A stretch of DNA of 64,000 nt, from assembly GCF_000092305.1 (NCBI RefSeq), contig NC_014122.1, forward strand, positions 744,001 to 808,000, read 5' to 3'. The stretch comes from Methanocaldococcus infernus ME (GTDB lineage: Archaea > AGJL01 > Methanococci > Methanococcales > Methanocaldococcaceae). Both the position numbers and the translations under genes were made by a program. Positions 37,132-48,836 of this stretch are shown here, one piece after another (within the stretch, counting starts at the first letter, position 1; the number at the start of each line of letters is the position of its first letter). A model generated the notes under the pieces. It saw only the letters and a program-made list of their open reading frames with translations. It was not told where the DNA came from and did not search any database.

Positions 37132-37157
37132 TTTATATTGAAAATTAAAATTTTCAA
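37132..37157 (+). promoter_or_regulatory. TATA-like box with adjoining 20-base palindrome
   Basis: TTTATATTG (37132-37140) runs into a perfect inverted repeat at 37138-37157 (TTGAAAATT, AA, AATTTTCAA). The pair lies 30-55 bases before the ATG of the glutamate synthase FMN subunit, where archaeal repressors commonly bind. It suggests the downstream genes have their own regulated promoter. The sequence does not match the GGAA-N6-TTCC style of NrpR sites. Confidence 0.55.
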
Positions 37158-37186
37158 CAACACTAAATAAGAGAAAGAGGGAAAAG

Positions 37187-38707
37187 ATGATTCCAAGCTA
37201 TGTGCCACCTAAGTATAAGCCAATAATAGATAGAGAGAAGTGTATGCTCTGTGAAAGATGTACTGTTGAGTGCTCATGGGGAGTCTATAGAAGAGAAGGA
37301 GATAGAATAGTTATATATGCTAATAGATGTGGAGCCTGTCAAAGATGTGTTTCCATGTGCCCAAGGGATGCTATAAAGATTGTTGAGTATAAGGAATGTT
37401 GGAGATCCCATCCATTATGGACAGAGGATGTTAGAAGAGATATTTATAACCAAGCAAAGACTGGCTGTATCTTATTAAGTGGAATGGCTAATGCCATGGA
37501 TCATCCTAACTACTTTGACAGGATTGTCTTAGATGCTTGTCAAGTTACTAACCCATCTATAGACCCTCTAAGGGAGCCAATGGAGTTAAGAACTTACATA
37601 GGAAAGAAGCCAAAACAGCTTGAATTTGACTTTATTGAGGAAGATGGGGTTAAAAAGGCTAAGTTGAAAACAAAGATAGCTCCAAATTTGAAGTTAGACA
37701 CTCCTATAATGATAGCCCACATGTCCTATGGAGCTCTCTCATTAAATGCTCATCTATCCTTTGCCAAGGCTGTTAAAGAATGTGGAACTTTTATGGGAAC
37801 TGGTGAAGGAGGACTACCAAAGGCTCTCTATCCATATGCTGATCACATTATAACCCAAGTGGCAAGTGGAAGGTTTGGGGTTAATGAAGAATACTTAATG
37901 AAAGGAGCAGCCATTGAGATTAAGATAGGACAAGGAGCTAAGCCAGGGATTGGTGGGCACTTACCAGGGGAGAAGGTTACAGTTGAGATATCTAAGACAA
38001 GAATGATCCCAGAAGGTTCTGATGCCATTTCTCCAGCTCCTCATCATGATATCTACTCTATAGAAGACTTAGCTCAATTAGTTAGAAGTTTAAAAGAGGC
38101 AACAAGATGGAAAAAACCTGTCTTTGTTAAAATAGCAGCTGTCCATAATGCTCCAGCTATAGCTGTTGGAATAGCTACAAGTGATGCTGACGCTGTAGTT
38201 ATTGATGGATATAAAGGGGGAACAGGAGCTGCTCCTAAGGTGTTTAGAGATCATGTTGGAATCCCTATAGAGATGGCTATAGCTGCAGTTGATCAGAGGT
38301 TGAGGGAAGAAGGATTAAGGAATGAGATTAGTATTATAGCAAGTGGAGGAATTAAGAGTTCAGCAGATGTTTTTAAAGCTATAGCCTTAGGGGCTGATGC
38401 TGTCTATATAGGAACTGCTGCAATGGTAGCCTTAGGTTGTAGAGTCTGTGGAAGATGCTATACTGGCCTATGTGCCTGGGGAATAGCTACACAGAAGCCA
38501 GAGTTGGTTAAGAGGTTAGATCCAGAGGTTGGAGCAAGGAGAGTAGCTAATTTAATAAAGGCTTGGACACATGAGATAAAAGAGCTTTTAGGGGCAAATG
38601 GAATTAATGCCATTGAAAGCTTGAGAGGAAATAGGGATAGGTTAAGAGGAGTTGGACTAAATGAGAGAGAGTTGAAAGTATTGGGAATAAAGTTAGCTGG
38701 TGAATAA
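37187..38707 (+). CDS. Glutamate synthase, FMN/Fe-S central domain
   Basis: The synthase core that aminates 2-oxoglutarate. 506 residues: an N-terminal two-cluster ferredoxin domain (CMLCERCTVECSWG and CGACQRCVSMCPR, about residues 18-65) is fused to the FMN-binding barrel (AHMSYGALSLNAH, GTGEGGLPK, GGTGAAPKVFRDHVG). The CRVCGRCYTGLCAWG segment near 425 provides the 3Fe-4S cluster. This is the standard archaeal form. It is followed after three bases by the GltB3-type gene. Confidence 0.95.
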   Translation: MIPSYVPPKYKPIIDREKCMLCERCTVECSWGVYRREGDRIVIYANRCGACQRCVSMCPRDAIKIVEYKECWRSHPLWTEDVRRDIYNQAKTGCILLSGMANAMDHPNYFDRIVLDACQVTNPSIDPLREPMELRTYIGKKPKQLEFDFIEEDGVKKAKLKTKIAPNLKLDTPIMIAHMSYGALSLNAHLSFAKAVKECGTFMGTGEGGLPKALYPYADHIITQVASGRFGVNEEYLMKGAAIEIKIGQGAKPGIGGHLPGEKVTVEISKTRMIPEGSDAISPAPHHDIYSIEDLAQLVRSLKEATRWKKPVFVKIAAVHNAPAIAVGIATSDADAVVIDGYKGGTGAAPKVFRDHVGIPIEMAIAAVDQRLREEGLRNEISIIASGGIKSSADVFKAIALGADAVYIGTAAMVALGCRVCGRCYTGLCAWGIATQKPELVKRLDPEVGARRVANLIKAWTHEIKELLGANGINAIESLRGNRDRLRGVGLNERELKVLGIKLAGE

Positions 38708-38710
38708 GGA

Positions 38711-39487
38711 ATGGAAGTAGTAGAGATAGATGCTAAGGACATGGATTATAGAGAATTGAATGAGAAAATTCATAAAATTTTAGAGGAGAACCCTGAAGTG
38801 AAAAAAATAATTATTAAAAATGTTTTAGGACAGAGGTTTATAGGAAATGGCTTACAGAAGAAAGATTTAACAATAGAAATTTATGGAATCCCTGGGGGAG
38901 ACTTAGGAATGTTCATGAGTGGGCCTACAATAATAGTTTATGGAAATGCTGAGTTTGCCCCAGGGAATACAATGGATGATGGAACTATAGTTATACATGG
39001 AAACAGTGGAGATGTTACAGCCCACTCTATGAGAGGGGGTAAGGTTTTTGTTAGGGGAGATGTTGGTTATAGAAGTGGCATTCACATGAAGGCTTATAAG
39101 GATAAAGTCCCTGTCTTAGTTATCGGTGGAACAGCCAAGGATTTCTTAGGAGAATATATGGCTGGAGGTTTAATTATTGTATTAAATATAGATGAGAAAG
39201 GAAATGACTTAGGAAAGATAAAAGGAAGGATGATAGGAACAGGGATTCATGGAGGTTCTATATACATAAGAGGGGAAGTTGATAAAAAACAGCTTGGTGT
39301 TGCTGCTGACATAAAGGAATTCACAAAGGAAGACTTAGAGAAGATAAAGCCATACATTGAAGAGTTCTGTAAATGGTTTAATTTGTCAGAGGAAGTTAAA
39401 GATAAGTTGATAAATTCAAAATGGACAAAGATAGCTCCTATATCTAAGAGGCCATTTGGAAAGCTCTACACTCCTGACTTAATGTAA
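38711..39487 (+). CDS. Glutamate synthase, C-terminal beta-helix (GXGXG) domain
   Basis: 258-residue right-handed beta-helix domain, the GXGXG part of glutamate synthase that links glutaminase and synthase sites. Repeats include GNGLQKKDLTIEIYG, GNAEFAPGNTMDDGTIVIHG, GNSGDVTAHSMRGGKVFVRG and GYRSGIHMKAY. The same fold forms FwdC-type subunits, but operon context identifies this one. ATG with GGTGA ahead, and 12 bases to the FrhB-like gene. Confidence 0.93.
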   Translation: MEVVEIDAKDMDYRELNEKIHKILEENPEVKKIIIKNVLGQRFIGNGLQKKDLTIEIYGIPGGDLGMFMSGPTIIVYGNAEFAPGNTMDDGTIVIHGNSGDVTAHSMRGGKVFVRGDVGYRSGIHMKAYKDKVPVLVIGGTAKDFLGEYMAGGLIIVLNIDEKGNDLGKIKGRMIGTGIHGGSIYIRGEVDKKQLGVAADIKEFTKEDLEKIKPYIEEFCKWFNLSEEVKDKLINSKWTKIAPISKRPFGKLYTPDLM

Positions 39488-39499
39488 GAAGGTGAAACA

Positions 39500-40558
39500 G
39501 TGAGAAGCTATAAGGATTTAGAGAGGGAAGTTTGGCTAAAAAATAGATGCTCTGGCTGTGGAGCCTGTACAGCTGTTTGCCCAGCCAACAATTTATATTT
39601 TAAAGAGGAGAGTCCTGTAAAGTTTAACTGTACAGAGTGTTACTGTGAAATTGTTCCTCCTGAAGACATTGAACACCCAATCTCAGCAGAGTTTTGTAAG
39701 ACAACAGTCTATGATGTCCCCTGTGGAGCTTGCCATGATGCCTGTCCAAGGGTTGAAGTTAGAGAGATGGAAGATAAATACTTAGGAATTTATAGAGCTA
39801 AAAGTAAATTGGAAATAAAGAATGCTCAAAATGGTGGAGTAGTTTCAGCTATCTTAATTAATGCCTTAGAGGAAGAGCTAATAGATGGAGCTATTGTTAT
39901 TAAGCAGGATAACTGGACTTTGGAGCCAATCTCTTACTTAGCCACTACCAAGGAAGAGGTAGTTAAAGCTGCAGGAAGTAAGTATTTAAGAAAAGTATCT
40001 CCATTAAATGCCCTAAAAAAGGCTGTTATGGAGGAGAAGTTAGAGAGATTAGCCATAGTTGGAACTCCTTGTATAATTGAGGCTATGGCTAAAATTCAAA
40101 GTAGTGTAAATGATCTACTAAAACCTTTTAGAAAGGCTATTAGACTAAAAATTTCTCTCTTCTGCTTTGAAATTTATGACTATGCTAAGATGTTAAAGAA
40201 GTTAGAAGAAGAAGGAATAAATCCTTGGGATATCAAAAAGATGGAAATTGAGAGAGGGAAATTTTTACTTTACTTAGTTGATGGTTTCATTAAGGAATAC
40301 AAGATAAAGGAATTGGATCCAGTGATGAGAGAAGGATGTAAGAGTTGTATAGACTTCACTGGCTTATACTCAGATATCTCAGTTGGTAATGTGGGAACAC
40401 CTGAGGGCTACTCAACAGTTATTATAAGAAATAAGTGGGGAGAAGGGTTCTTTAAAAGAGCTTGCTACAATGGGTTAATTGACTTTGACAGCAGTGTGAA
40501 GATAGAGGAGATTAAAAAGTTGGCTGAGCTGAAGATGAAAAGAAAAAATTATAAATAA
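39500..40558 (+). CDS. FrhB-like F420-interacting subunit (glutamate synthase-associated)
   Basis: 352 residues of the coenzyme F420 hydrogenase/dehydrogenase beta family. It starts with an Fe-S motif (CSGCGACTAVCPANN), a further Cys cluster (CTECYCE; CGACHDACPRVE) and contains the FrhB core with GGVVSAI, GTPCIIEAMAKIQ and SCIDFTGLYSDISVG. In the glutamate synthase operon it most likely passes electrons from F420H2 to the FMN subunit. GTG start with GGTGAAACA ahead. Confidence 0.88.
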   Translation: MRSYKDLEREVWLKNRCSGCGACTAVCPANNLYFKEESPVKFNCTECYCEIVPPEDIEHPISAEFCKTTVYDVPCGACHDACPRVEVREMEDKYLGIYRAKSKLEIKNAQNGGVVSAILINALEEELIDGAIVIKQDNWTLEPISYLATTKEEVVKAAGSKYLRKVSPLNALKKAVMEEKLERLAIVGTPCIIEAMAKIQSSVNDLLKPFRKAIRLKISLFCFEIYDYAKMLKKLEEEGINPWDIKKMEIERGKFLLYLVDGFIKEYKIKELDPVMREGCKSCIDFTGLYSDISVGNVGTPEGYSTVIIRNKWGEGFFKRACYNGLIDFDSSVKIEEIKKLAELKMKRKNYK

Positions 40559-40611
40559 TTTTTCTCTAAAAATTTAATTTGATATACTACAAAAATTAAG
40601 AGGGAGGAAAG

Positions 40612-41514
40612 ATGGAGATAAATGGAGTCTATATAGAGGATACATTTGCTGAAGCTTTTCCAATATGGGTTTCAAGAATTTTAATTACAGCAGCTACTAA
40701 AAGATGGGCTAAGATAGCTGCTACTGAAGCTACTGGATTTGGAACCTCTGTTATCATGTGCCCAGCTGAGGCTGGAATTGAGAAGTATGTGCCACCATCA
40801 AAAACTCCAGATGGTAGGCCAGGGTTTATAATTCAAATTTGCCATCCTAAGAAGAAAGGTTTAGAGGAGCAAATGTTAGAGAGAATTGGACAGTGTGTCT
40901 TAACTTGCCCAACCACTGCAGTCTTTGATGCTATGGAAGAGGAAGATGAAAAGGTAAAAGTTGGATTTAAGTTAAAGTTCTTTGGAGATGGATTTGAGAA
41001 GAAAGATGAGTTAAATGGAAGAAAGATATATAGAATTCCAATTATGGGAGGAGAGTTTATAACTGAATCAAGCTTTGGAATTAAAAAAGGAGTTGCTGGA
41101 GGTAACTTCTTTATAATGGCTGACACCAATGCCACTGCCTTAATGGCTGCTGAGGCTGCAGTGAATGCTATACAGAGTGTTGATAAGGTTATAACTCCAT
41201 TCCCAGGAGGAATAGTAGCCTCTGGAAGTAAGGTAGGGGCAAGCAATCCTAAGTATAAGTTTATGGTGGCTACAACAAACCATAAGATGTGCCCAACCTT
41301 AAAGGATGTTGTTGAAGACTCTGAAGTACCAGAGGATGTTAATGGAGTTTATGAAATAGTTATCAATGGTTTAACTGAGGATGCTGTAAAGATGGCTATG
41401 AGAGAAGGAATATTAGCAGCTACAAGGGTTAAGGGGGTTAAGAAGATAACAGCAGGAAACTATGGAGGTAAGTTAGGACCTTACCAAATAAAGTTAAGAG
41501 AGCTTTTTGAATAA
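40612..41514 (+). CDS. ftr: Formylmethanofuran:tetrahydromethanopterin formyltransferase
   Basis: Second step of CO2 reduction to methane. 300 residues, the normal size of the homotetrameric enzyme. Landmarks are [20 protein letters not shown] at the N-terminus, [18 protein letters not shown] and [30 protein letters not shown] precedes the ATG. A 53-base gap separates it from the glutamate synthase genes, and the arcS gene follows. Confidence 0.97.
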   Translation: MEINGVYIEDTFAEAFPIWVSRILITAATKRWAKIAATEATGFGTSVIMCPAEAGIEKYVPPSKTPDGRPGFIIQICHPKKKGLEEQMLERIGQCVLTCPTTAVFDAMEEEDEKVKVGFKLKFFGDGFEKKDELNGRKIYRIPIMGGEFITESSFGIKKGVAGGNFFIMADTNATALMAAEAAVNAIQSVDKVITPFPGGIVASGSKVGASNPKYKFMVATTNHKMCPTLKDVVEDSEVPEDVNGVYEIVINGLTEDAVKMAMREGILAATRVKGVKKITAGNYGGKLGPYQIKLRELFE

Positions 41515-41551
41515 AATTTTTTTTAATCTCCTATTTTTTGAGGGTTTTACA

Positions 41552-43075
41552 ATGTTAGAGCCTATTGTTTATGATGTTGGTAGGCTATGTAAGTTTAAAG
41601 ATTCCTACACTCCAAATATAATAAATCTAAATATTGAAATTGATGAGCCTAAGCTTCTTTATGACACACCTGAACCTCTTTTAGAGAAGTTTAAAAAATC
41701 TTTTATTGGAGAGCTTAAAATTGATGGAGAAACTTATAAGTATCAAGTTCTAAACTATGGGAAGTATATAGAGAGAGCTAAAATAGAGGAAGTTGATCTC
41801 TATATCATAGCTGACAGGAAGATTATTGAAAGAAAAGAGCTTACTTACATAAAAAAATTGAGAGAAAAGATTTCTCCAAACTCAGCTATCTATTTTCCCT
41901 TAGCCAATCCTTGGGAAATTCCTCTTTTAGCTTACTTAGGAGCTGACTTTTTTGGAACTCTCTCTGAGTTTTATGCTGTTAAGGGATATAAATTAACTAA
42001 GAATAGGGCTATAAAGAGTGATAAGAGCTTTGAAGAACTTATAGAGGAGAATAATAAAGTCTATCTTGATATTATTGAAGAGGTTCAAGAGGTTATAAAA
42101 AAAGGATATCTAAGAAATTTGGTTGAGGAAACCTCTATCTCTCATCCATATCTCTGGGCTAACTATAGAAGATATGAGCCAGATTTAAGGAATATTTCAA
42201 CCTTTAAGAAGCATAAGGTTATAGTTACAGCCAATATAAAGATTCCAGAGGTTAAAAAATACTTGGAAAGGTTAAAAAATTATGAGCCTTACACAAACAT
42301 TATTCTCCTTCTCCCTTGCTCTTCAAAGAAACCATATTCAGAGTCTAAGACACATAGGAAAATAATTAAAGCCATAGGAAAGGCTGTAGTTGAAGAACTC
42401 ATCCTAACCTCTCCCTATGGATTAGTGCCAAGAGCCTTAGAGTTGGCTGTAAATTATGACATTCCAGTGACAGGAGAGTGGAGCTTAGAGGAAATAGAGT
42501 TAATAAATAAGCTATTAAAAGAGTTTTTAAAGAAGGTTGAGGAGAAGTTTGGAGATTATAAAGTAATTTCCTATCTTCCTGATCACTACTTAGAGATCTT
42601 AGAGGTTGAGAGCTTAGTTGTTAAAGACCTTGAAGAGCTAAGAAAAATTTTAAAAGAATATAGAGGGGATAAGAGGAAACAGAGGGTTCATAACTTAAAA
42701 GAGCTTTGTAGATATCAATTTTATCATAACTTCCTTCCAGACAATATCTATATAAATAGGAAAAATCAGATAATCTATAAAAATAAAATTTTAGCTACTT
42801 TGAAAGATAAATTTATCCTCTCCTTAGAGGGAGGAAAGCTTATGTGGGAAACCCTTGGTAGGGATAGCTTTTATGTTGAAACAAACTTTGATGTAAAGAA
42901 AGGTTCTCTCTTCCCTCCTGGATTTGTTGATTGTAATGAAAAGATTTCTTATGATGATGAAGTCATCCTAATTAAGGATAATAAATTTTTAGGTGTTGGT
43001 AGGGCTAAACTTCCAGGACATGAGATGAAAAAGGCTAAACATGGAGCTTTAGTAAATATAAGGAAGGTTTTGTAG
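41552..43075 (+). CDS. arcS: Archaeosine synthase subunit alpha
   Basis: Modifies preQ0 at tRNA position 15 with lysine on the way to archaeosine. 507 residues from the ATG at 41552; the longer frame from 41507 overlaps ftr without a ribosome site. TGT-like catalytic-dead barrel, then the ArcS core motif LLPCSSKKPYSESKTHRK near residue 255, and a C-terminal PUA-type domain (FPPGFVDCNEKISYDDEV). The partner TgtA is in the same window. Confidence 0.93.
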   Translation: MLEPIVYDVGRLCKFKDSYTPNIINLNIEIDEPKLLYDTPEPLLEKFKKSFIGELKIDGETYKYQVLNYGKYIERAKIEEVDLYIIADRKIIERKELTYIKKLREKISPNSAIYFPLANPWEIPLLAYLGADFFGTLSEFYAVKGYKLTKNRAIKSDKSFEELIEENNKVYLDIIEEVQEVIKKGYLRNLVEETSISHPYLWANYRRYEPDLRNISTFKKHKVIVTANIKIPEVKKYLERLKNYEPYTNIILLLPCSSKKPYSESKTHRKIIKAIGKAVVEELILTSPYGLVPRALELAVNYDIPVTGEWSLEEIELINKLLKEFLKKVEEKFGDYKVISYLPDHYLEILEVESLVVKDLEELRKILKEYRGDKRKQRVHNLKELCRYQFYHNFLPDNIYINRKNQIIYKNKILATLKDKFILSLEGGKLMWETLGRDSFYVETNFDVKKGSLFPPGFVDCNEKISYDDEVILIKDNKFLGVGRAKLPGHEMKKAKHGALVNIRKVL

Positions 43076-43076
43076 T

Positions 43077-43446
43077 ATGGAGGAAATTATAGAGAGAATA
43101 ATGAGGGGAGAGATAAAGGATGAGGAAGTATTAGAAATTTATAAAGAGTATTTAAAGGTTAAGGATGAGGTTAGCTACTTAGAAGACTTGTTAGATGACC
43201 TTGAACTCCTCTGTAGAAGGTTTGAGGAGATTAAAGATAGTGTGAAAGGCTTAAAATATCTAATCCCTAAGGTTAGTAAATATTTAAATTGTAAAGAAAG
43301 TGTTGAAGAAACCTTAAGAGTGTTAGATAATTTTGAAAAGCTTGATCTCAACCACTACTATGAAGTGAGAGCAAGATACTTTAATGAACTTGAGACTCTA
43401 AAGAAAAAACTTAACCAATTGGAGAAAAAATTAAAAGAGGCTGTAG

Positions 43447-43460
<14 letters not shown>
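43077..43460 (+). CDS. Coiled-coil protein of unknown function
   Basis: 127 residues, almost wholly charged helix: EIIERIMRGEIKDEEVLEIY, a leucine-rich acidic stretch (YLEDLLDDLELL) and a final KKKLNQLEKKLKEA coiled coil. The ATG is one base after the arcS stop, and the end overlaps thiL by 14 bases, so it is embedded in the operon. No family recognised. Confidence 0.7.
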
Positions 43461-45130
<1,670 letters not shown>

Positions 45131-45133
45131 GTA

Positions 45134-47104
45134 ATGAGTGAGACATTTAAAGAGTTTAAAGAGCATTCTGTAGCTGAATTCTTTAGGAAGAATAAACACA
45201 TGCTTGGATACAGTGGAAAAATTAGAAGTATGACCACTATAGTCCATGAGTTGGTAACTAACAGCTTAGATGCCTGTGAAGAAGCTTTAATATTGCCAGA
45301 GGTTAAGGTGGAGATAGAGAAGTTAGGAACTGATCACTATAGGGTGGCTGTTGAAGACAATGGTCCAGGAATCCCTCCAGAGTTTGTTCCTAAGGTTTTT
45401 GGTAAGATGTTGGCTGGATCAAAGATGCATAGGCATATTCAGTCAAGAGGACAGCAAGGAATAGGGGCAGCTGGAGTTTTACTATTTTCACAGATCACAA
45501 CAGGAAAGCCTTTAAAGGTTATTACTTCATTGGGAGATGGGAAGATCTATGAGATGAAGGTTAAGATGGATGTTGAGAAAAATGAGGGAAAGATAGTTGA
45601 GATGAAGGTTAAAAAAGGAAATTGGAGAGGGACAAGGGTTGAAGGAGAATTTAAAGAAGTCTCTTACAATAGAGGAGAGTATGGACCTTATGAATATTTG
45701 AGGAGAATAAGTATAGCTACACCACATGCTAAGATTATACTTAAAGATCCTTATGGAGAAGTTGTCTTTGATAGAGTTATAGATGAGATTCCAACAAAGC
45801 CTAAAGAGTTAAAGCCACATCCTTATGGCTTGACAGTTGATGAACTCCTCTACATAGCAAGGAAAACTAAGGCTAAGAAAGTTTCTTCCATGCTCACCTC
45901 AGAGCTTTCAAGGGTTTCATCTAAGAAGGTTAAGGAACTTGAGAGACATATTTTAAGAGATTTAATATTAAAAAACTTTAAAGGTTCTATCTTCTTTGAT
46001 AGGGTTGTTAATCTCTATTTAAATTACAATGTTAAAGGCTTAGTCAAGAAATTTAAAGAGTATCTCTCAGAGGAAGAGGTTGAATATGTAAAATCCTTAA
46101 TAAATTCTCTACCAGAGAGCTTAGAAGAACTGAAAGATTTTGTCCTAAAATACTTAATAATGGATTATTTACTCAAGAAGTTGAATAAAGAGGAGATAGA
46201 GAAGATTAAGAATCACTTTAAAAAGTCCCCTGACAAGTTTATAGAGTGGGCAGAAAAGAATTATCTCTCAGCAACAACCATAAGTGAGATGAACAAGAAA
46301 ATTAAAAAGCTTGTTAGAGATCCTGAAGAGTTCTTAGAAGAGATAAAGAAGAAAAAACTTATTTCTAATGAAGAAATTAAAAAACTTGAGGAGAAGGTTA
46401 AAGAGCTTTTAAATAAGGAGCCAAGAGCATTAACCTGGGAAGAGGCTGAGTTAATAGTTAGATGTCTCCAAAACATGGAGTTTAAGGCTCCACCAACCTC
46501 TGGACTAAGGCCTATAGGTGCTGAAAACATAGAAAAGTCTTTAAAAGAGCTATTAAAGCCAGACTTTGTTAAGGCAATAACAAGGAATCCTAAAACCTAT
46601 AGGGGAGGAATTCCCTTTATTGTTGAGGTTGGCTTAGCCTATGGAGGAGAGGCTGGAAGGCAGGGAGATGAAGGTAGAAAGATGGAAATTATGAGATTTG
46701 CTAACCATGTTCCTCTTCTATATGATGCCTCAGCCTGTGGTATAACAAGGGCTGTTAAGAGTATAAATTGGAAGAGATATGGAATTAAGGAAGATGCTCC
46801 AATAACAGTTTTTGTTAATTTAGTCTCTACCTTCATCCCATATACTTCAGCAGGAAAGCAAGCTATAGCCTGTGGAGAGCATGAGAATGAAGAGATATAC
46901 AATGAAATTAGACATGCTCTAATGATCTGTGCAAGGGAGTTGGAGAAGTATCTATCAAGGATAAGGAAGGAGATGGAGGAGGAGAAGAAGAGAAAGTATG
47001 TTATGAAATATGCTAAAATCTTTGCTGAAGCTTTAGCAAATATCTTAAATAAGCCAGTTGAGGAGATAGAGGAGAAAGTTATTAAGCTATTAGAAAAATC
47101 TTAA
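45134..47104 (+). CDS. top6B: DNA topoisomerase VI subunit B
   Basis: ATPase subunit of type IIB topoisomerase. 656 residues: GHKL motifs [11 protein letters not shown] (about 42-52), [16 protein letters not shown] and [17 protein letters not shown]2TH domain in the middle, and transducer domain with the catalytic Lys in [17 protein letters not shown]. The A subunit is not in the window. ATG behind GAGGGATAAG. Confidence 0.97.
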   Translation: MSETFKEFKEHSVAEFFRKNKHMLGYSGKIRSMTTIVHELVTNSLDACEEALILPEVKVEIEKLGTDHYRVAVEDNGPGIPPEFVPKVFGKMLAGSKMHRHIQSRGQQGIGAAGVLLFSQITTGKPLKVITSLGDGKIYEMKVKMDVEKNEGKIVEMKVKKGNWRGTRVEGEFKEVSYNRGEYGPYEYLRRISIATPHAKIILKDPYGEVVFDRVIDEIPTKPKELKPHPYGLTVDELLYIARKTKAKKVSSMLTSELSRVSSKKVKELERHILRDLILKNFKGSIFFDRVVNLYLNYNVKGLVKKFKEYLSEEEVEYVKSLINSLPESLEELKDFVLKYLIMDYLLKKLNKEEIEKIKNHFKKSPDKFIEWAEKNYLSATTISEMNKKIKKLVRDPEEFLEEIKKKKLISNEEIKKLEEKVKELLNKEPRALTWEEAELIVRCLQNMEFKAPPTSGLRPIGAENIEKSLKELLKPDFVKAITRNPKTYRGGIPFIVEVGLAYGGEAGRQGDEGRKMEIMRFANHVPLLYDASACGITRAVKSINWKRYGIKEDAPITVFVNLVSTFIPYTSAGKQAIACGEHENEEIYNEIRHALMICARELEKYLSRIRKEMEEEKKRKYVMKYAKIFAEALANILNKPVEEIEEKVIKLLEKS

Positions 47105-47119
47105 AGAAGGTTTTCTCCT

Positions 47120-47773
47120 ATGGAAATTGGGCTAAGTATTGAAGCTAAGAATGAGATAGGAGTTTTACATAAAATAACTGGGGTAATCTCTGAGTTGGGG
47201 GGAAATATAGTTTATACTCAACAGTTTATTAAGGATGGAAACATTGGCTTCATCTATATGGAAATTGAGAACTTGGAGAATATTGAAGAGCTGAAAAAAA
47301 GGTTGGGAAATTTTAATTTTATATATTCCTTTGAGATTCACAACTCTCTAAAAAAGATCTTTGGGAAGAGGGTTATTATCATAGGTGGAGGAGTTCAAGT
47401 AGCTGAAGTTGCAAGAGGAGCCATAAGTGAGGCTGATAGGCACAACATAAGAGGAGAGAGGATAAGTGTTGACACCCTTCCAGTGGTTGGAGAGGAAAAC
47501 TTAGCTGAGGCTGTTAGAGCTGTAGCCAACTTACCAAGAGTAGGAATCTTAGTATTAGCTGGCTCTCTAATGGGAGGGAAGATAACTGAAGCTGTAAAAG
47601 AGCTTAAAGAGAAAACAGATATTCCAGTGATAAGCTTAAAGATGTTTGGCTCTGTCCCACAAGTGGCTGATTTAGTTGTTAGTGATCCTCTACAAGCTGG
47701 AGTTTTAGCTGTGATGGCCATAGCTGAAACTGCAAAGTTTGATATTAATAGAGTTAGAGGGAGAGTTTTATAA
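47120..47773 (+). CDS. ACT-domain protein of the COG2061 type
   Basis: 217 residues. N-terminal ACT domain (LSIEAKNEIGVLHKITGVIS; about residues 3-75) joined to a DUF5612-like domain with VIIIGGGVQVAEVARGAISEA and DLVVSDPLQAGVLAVM. COG2061 proteins have been proposed as allosteric regulators of homoserine dehydrogenase; not proven here. It lies 15 bases downstream of top6B. Confidence 0.82.
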   Translation: MEIGLSIEAKNEIGVLHKITGVISELGGNIVYTQQFIKDGNIGFIYMEIENLENIEELKKRLGNFNFIYSFEIHNSLKKIFGKRVIIIGGGVQVAEVARGAISEADRHNIRGERISVDTLPVVGEENLAEAVRAVANLPRVGILVLAGSLMGGKITEAVKELKEKTDIPVISLKMFGSVPQVADLVVSDPLQAGVLAVMAIAETAKFDINRVRGRVL

Positions 47774-47844
47774 TTATAAAATATTCTATAAAATTTTAAA
47801 ATATTGTATGGTTATTTTATATGAGGAAATAAAGAGGTGAAATT

Positions 47845-48303
47845 ATTAAAAAATTATTATTTCTCTTATTTTTACTCCTATTTTTACCTTATGGATCTTC
47901 TTTATCTATTGGAGATTTAAAGATAGACAATGAAAGTTTAGAAGCTTCAAAAACCTTTACAATTGAGAAAAGTGAAAATTTAGAATATTTTATCAGTTTC
48001 CAACATTATGGGACAAGGACCAAGGATATTACTTATGGAGTCTATTTAAATGGAGAATTAATTTATTCAATAAAGCCCGTGCATATAAAAAATAAGCCAT
48101 ATCCAGTAGTTAAAATTAATGTATCTAAACTATTAAAAAATGGTTCTAACACTATAACCTTAAAGTTAGAGAAAGGAGATATTAAAGGAGGTTACTATAA
48201 GTTAAATGACATATCCTTAGAAGTTAAAGCCTCAGCTCCTATTCCTATATTGGCTATAGCTTTAGTTTCATTAGTTGTTCCTCTTTTAGTGGTGAGACAA
48301 TGA
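47845..48303 (+). CDS. Signal-peptide/membrane-anchored protein, apparent ATT start
   Basis: A frame open from 47830 encodes IKKLLFLLFLLLFLPYGSSL (signal peptide), a beta-rich domain (SIGDLKIDNESLEA, ISFQHYGTRTKDI, NVSKLLKNGSNTITLKLEK) and a C-terminal hydrophobic anchor (PIPILAIALVSLVVPLLVV). About 152 residues. The only standard start in frame gives a 74-residue protein lacking the signal and much of the domain. AGGTGA at 47835-47840 lies exactly four bases before ATT at 47845, the usual spacing in this genome. The next gene starts in its stop (ATGA). Function unknown. Confidence 0.7.
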   Translation: MKKLLFLLFLLLFLPYGSSLSIGDLKIDNESLEASKTFTIEKSENLEYFISFQHYGTRTKDITYGVYLNGELIYSIKPVHIKNKPYPVVKINVSKLLKNGSNTITLKLEKGDIKGGYYKLNDISLEVKASAPIPILAIALVSLVVPLLVVRQ

Positions 48304-48836
48304 AATCTCTTAAAATACTAATTCTTATTTTTATTTTGTTATCTGGTTGTTTATCCTTTCATTCTTCTAAAGAATATTATCATGGAAAAGTTGTTAAGGT
48401 TGTTGATGGAGATACAATTTATGTTAATGTCAATGGTTCCCTTTGGAAAATTAGGTTACTTGGAGTAGATTGCCCAGAGATTCATAAAAAGAATAATCCT
48501 TATGAGTATAAGATTGATGGGAAATATATAACAAACCTGACCTACCTTTATATATGGGGGCTTAAGGCTAAAGAATTTGCTGAGAGAGAGCTTGATCATC
48601 ATGAAGTGTTAATAGCCTTTGATCCTGAAGCTCCAAAGGAGGATAGATATGGAAGATACTTAGCCTACATTTACATAAATAAGTCTGGAAAATTAATTAA
48701 TTTTAATGAAGAGCTTTTAAAATATGGATATGCAAGGGTATATATTTCAAAATTTACTTTACTGCATAAGTTCTTAGAGTTGGAGAAAGAGGCTAAAAGG
48801 GAGAGGAGAGGGATGTGGAATTATGAAAACACATGA
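48300..48836 (+). CDS. Staphylococcal nuclease-like lipoprotein
   Basis: 178 residues. Lipobox-like LLSGCLSF (Cys 17) after a hydrophobic leader, then an SNase/thermonuclease domain: GKVVKVVDGDTIYVNVNG, catalytic Arg and Glu in IRLLGVDCPEIHKK and EAPKEDRYGRYLAYIY. It is probably a surface-attached Ca2+-dependent nuclease that degrades external DNA or RNA. ATG overlaps the preceding anchored protein's stop; the two may work together at the envelope (inference). Confidence 0.92.
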   Translation: MKSLKILILIFILLSGCLSFHSSKEYYHGKVVKVVDGDTIYVNVNGSLWKIRLLGVDCPEIHKKNNPYEYKIDGKYITNLTYLYIWGLKAKEFAERELDHHEVLIAFDPEAPKEDRYGRYLAYIYINKSGKLINFNEELLKYGYARVYISKFTLLHKFLELEKEAKRERRGMWNYENT

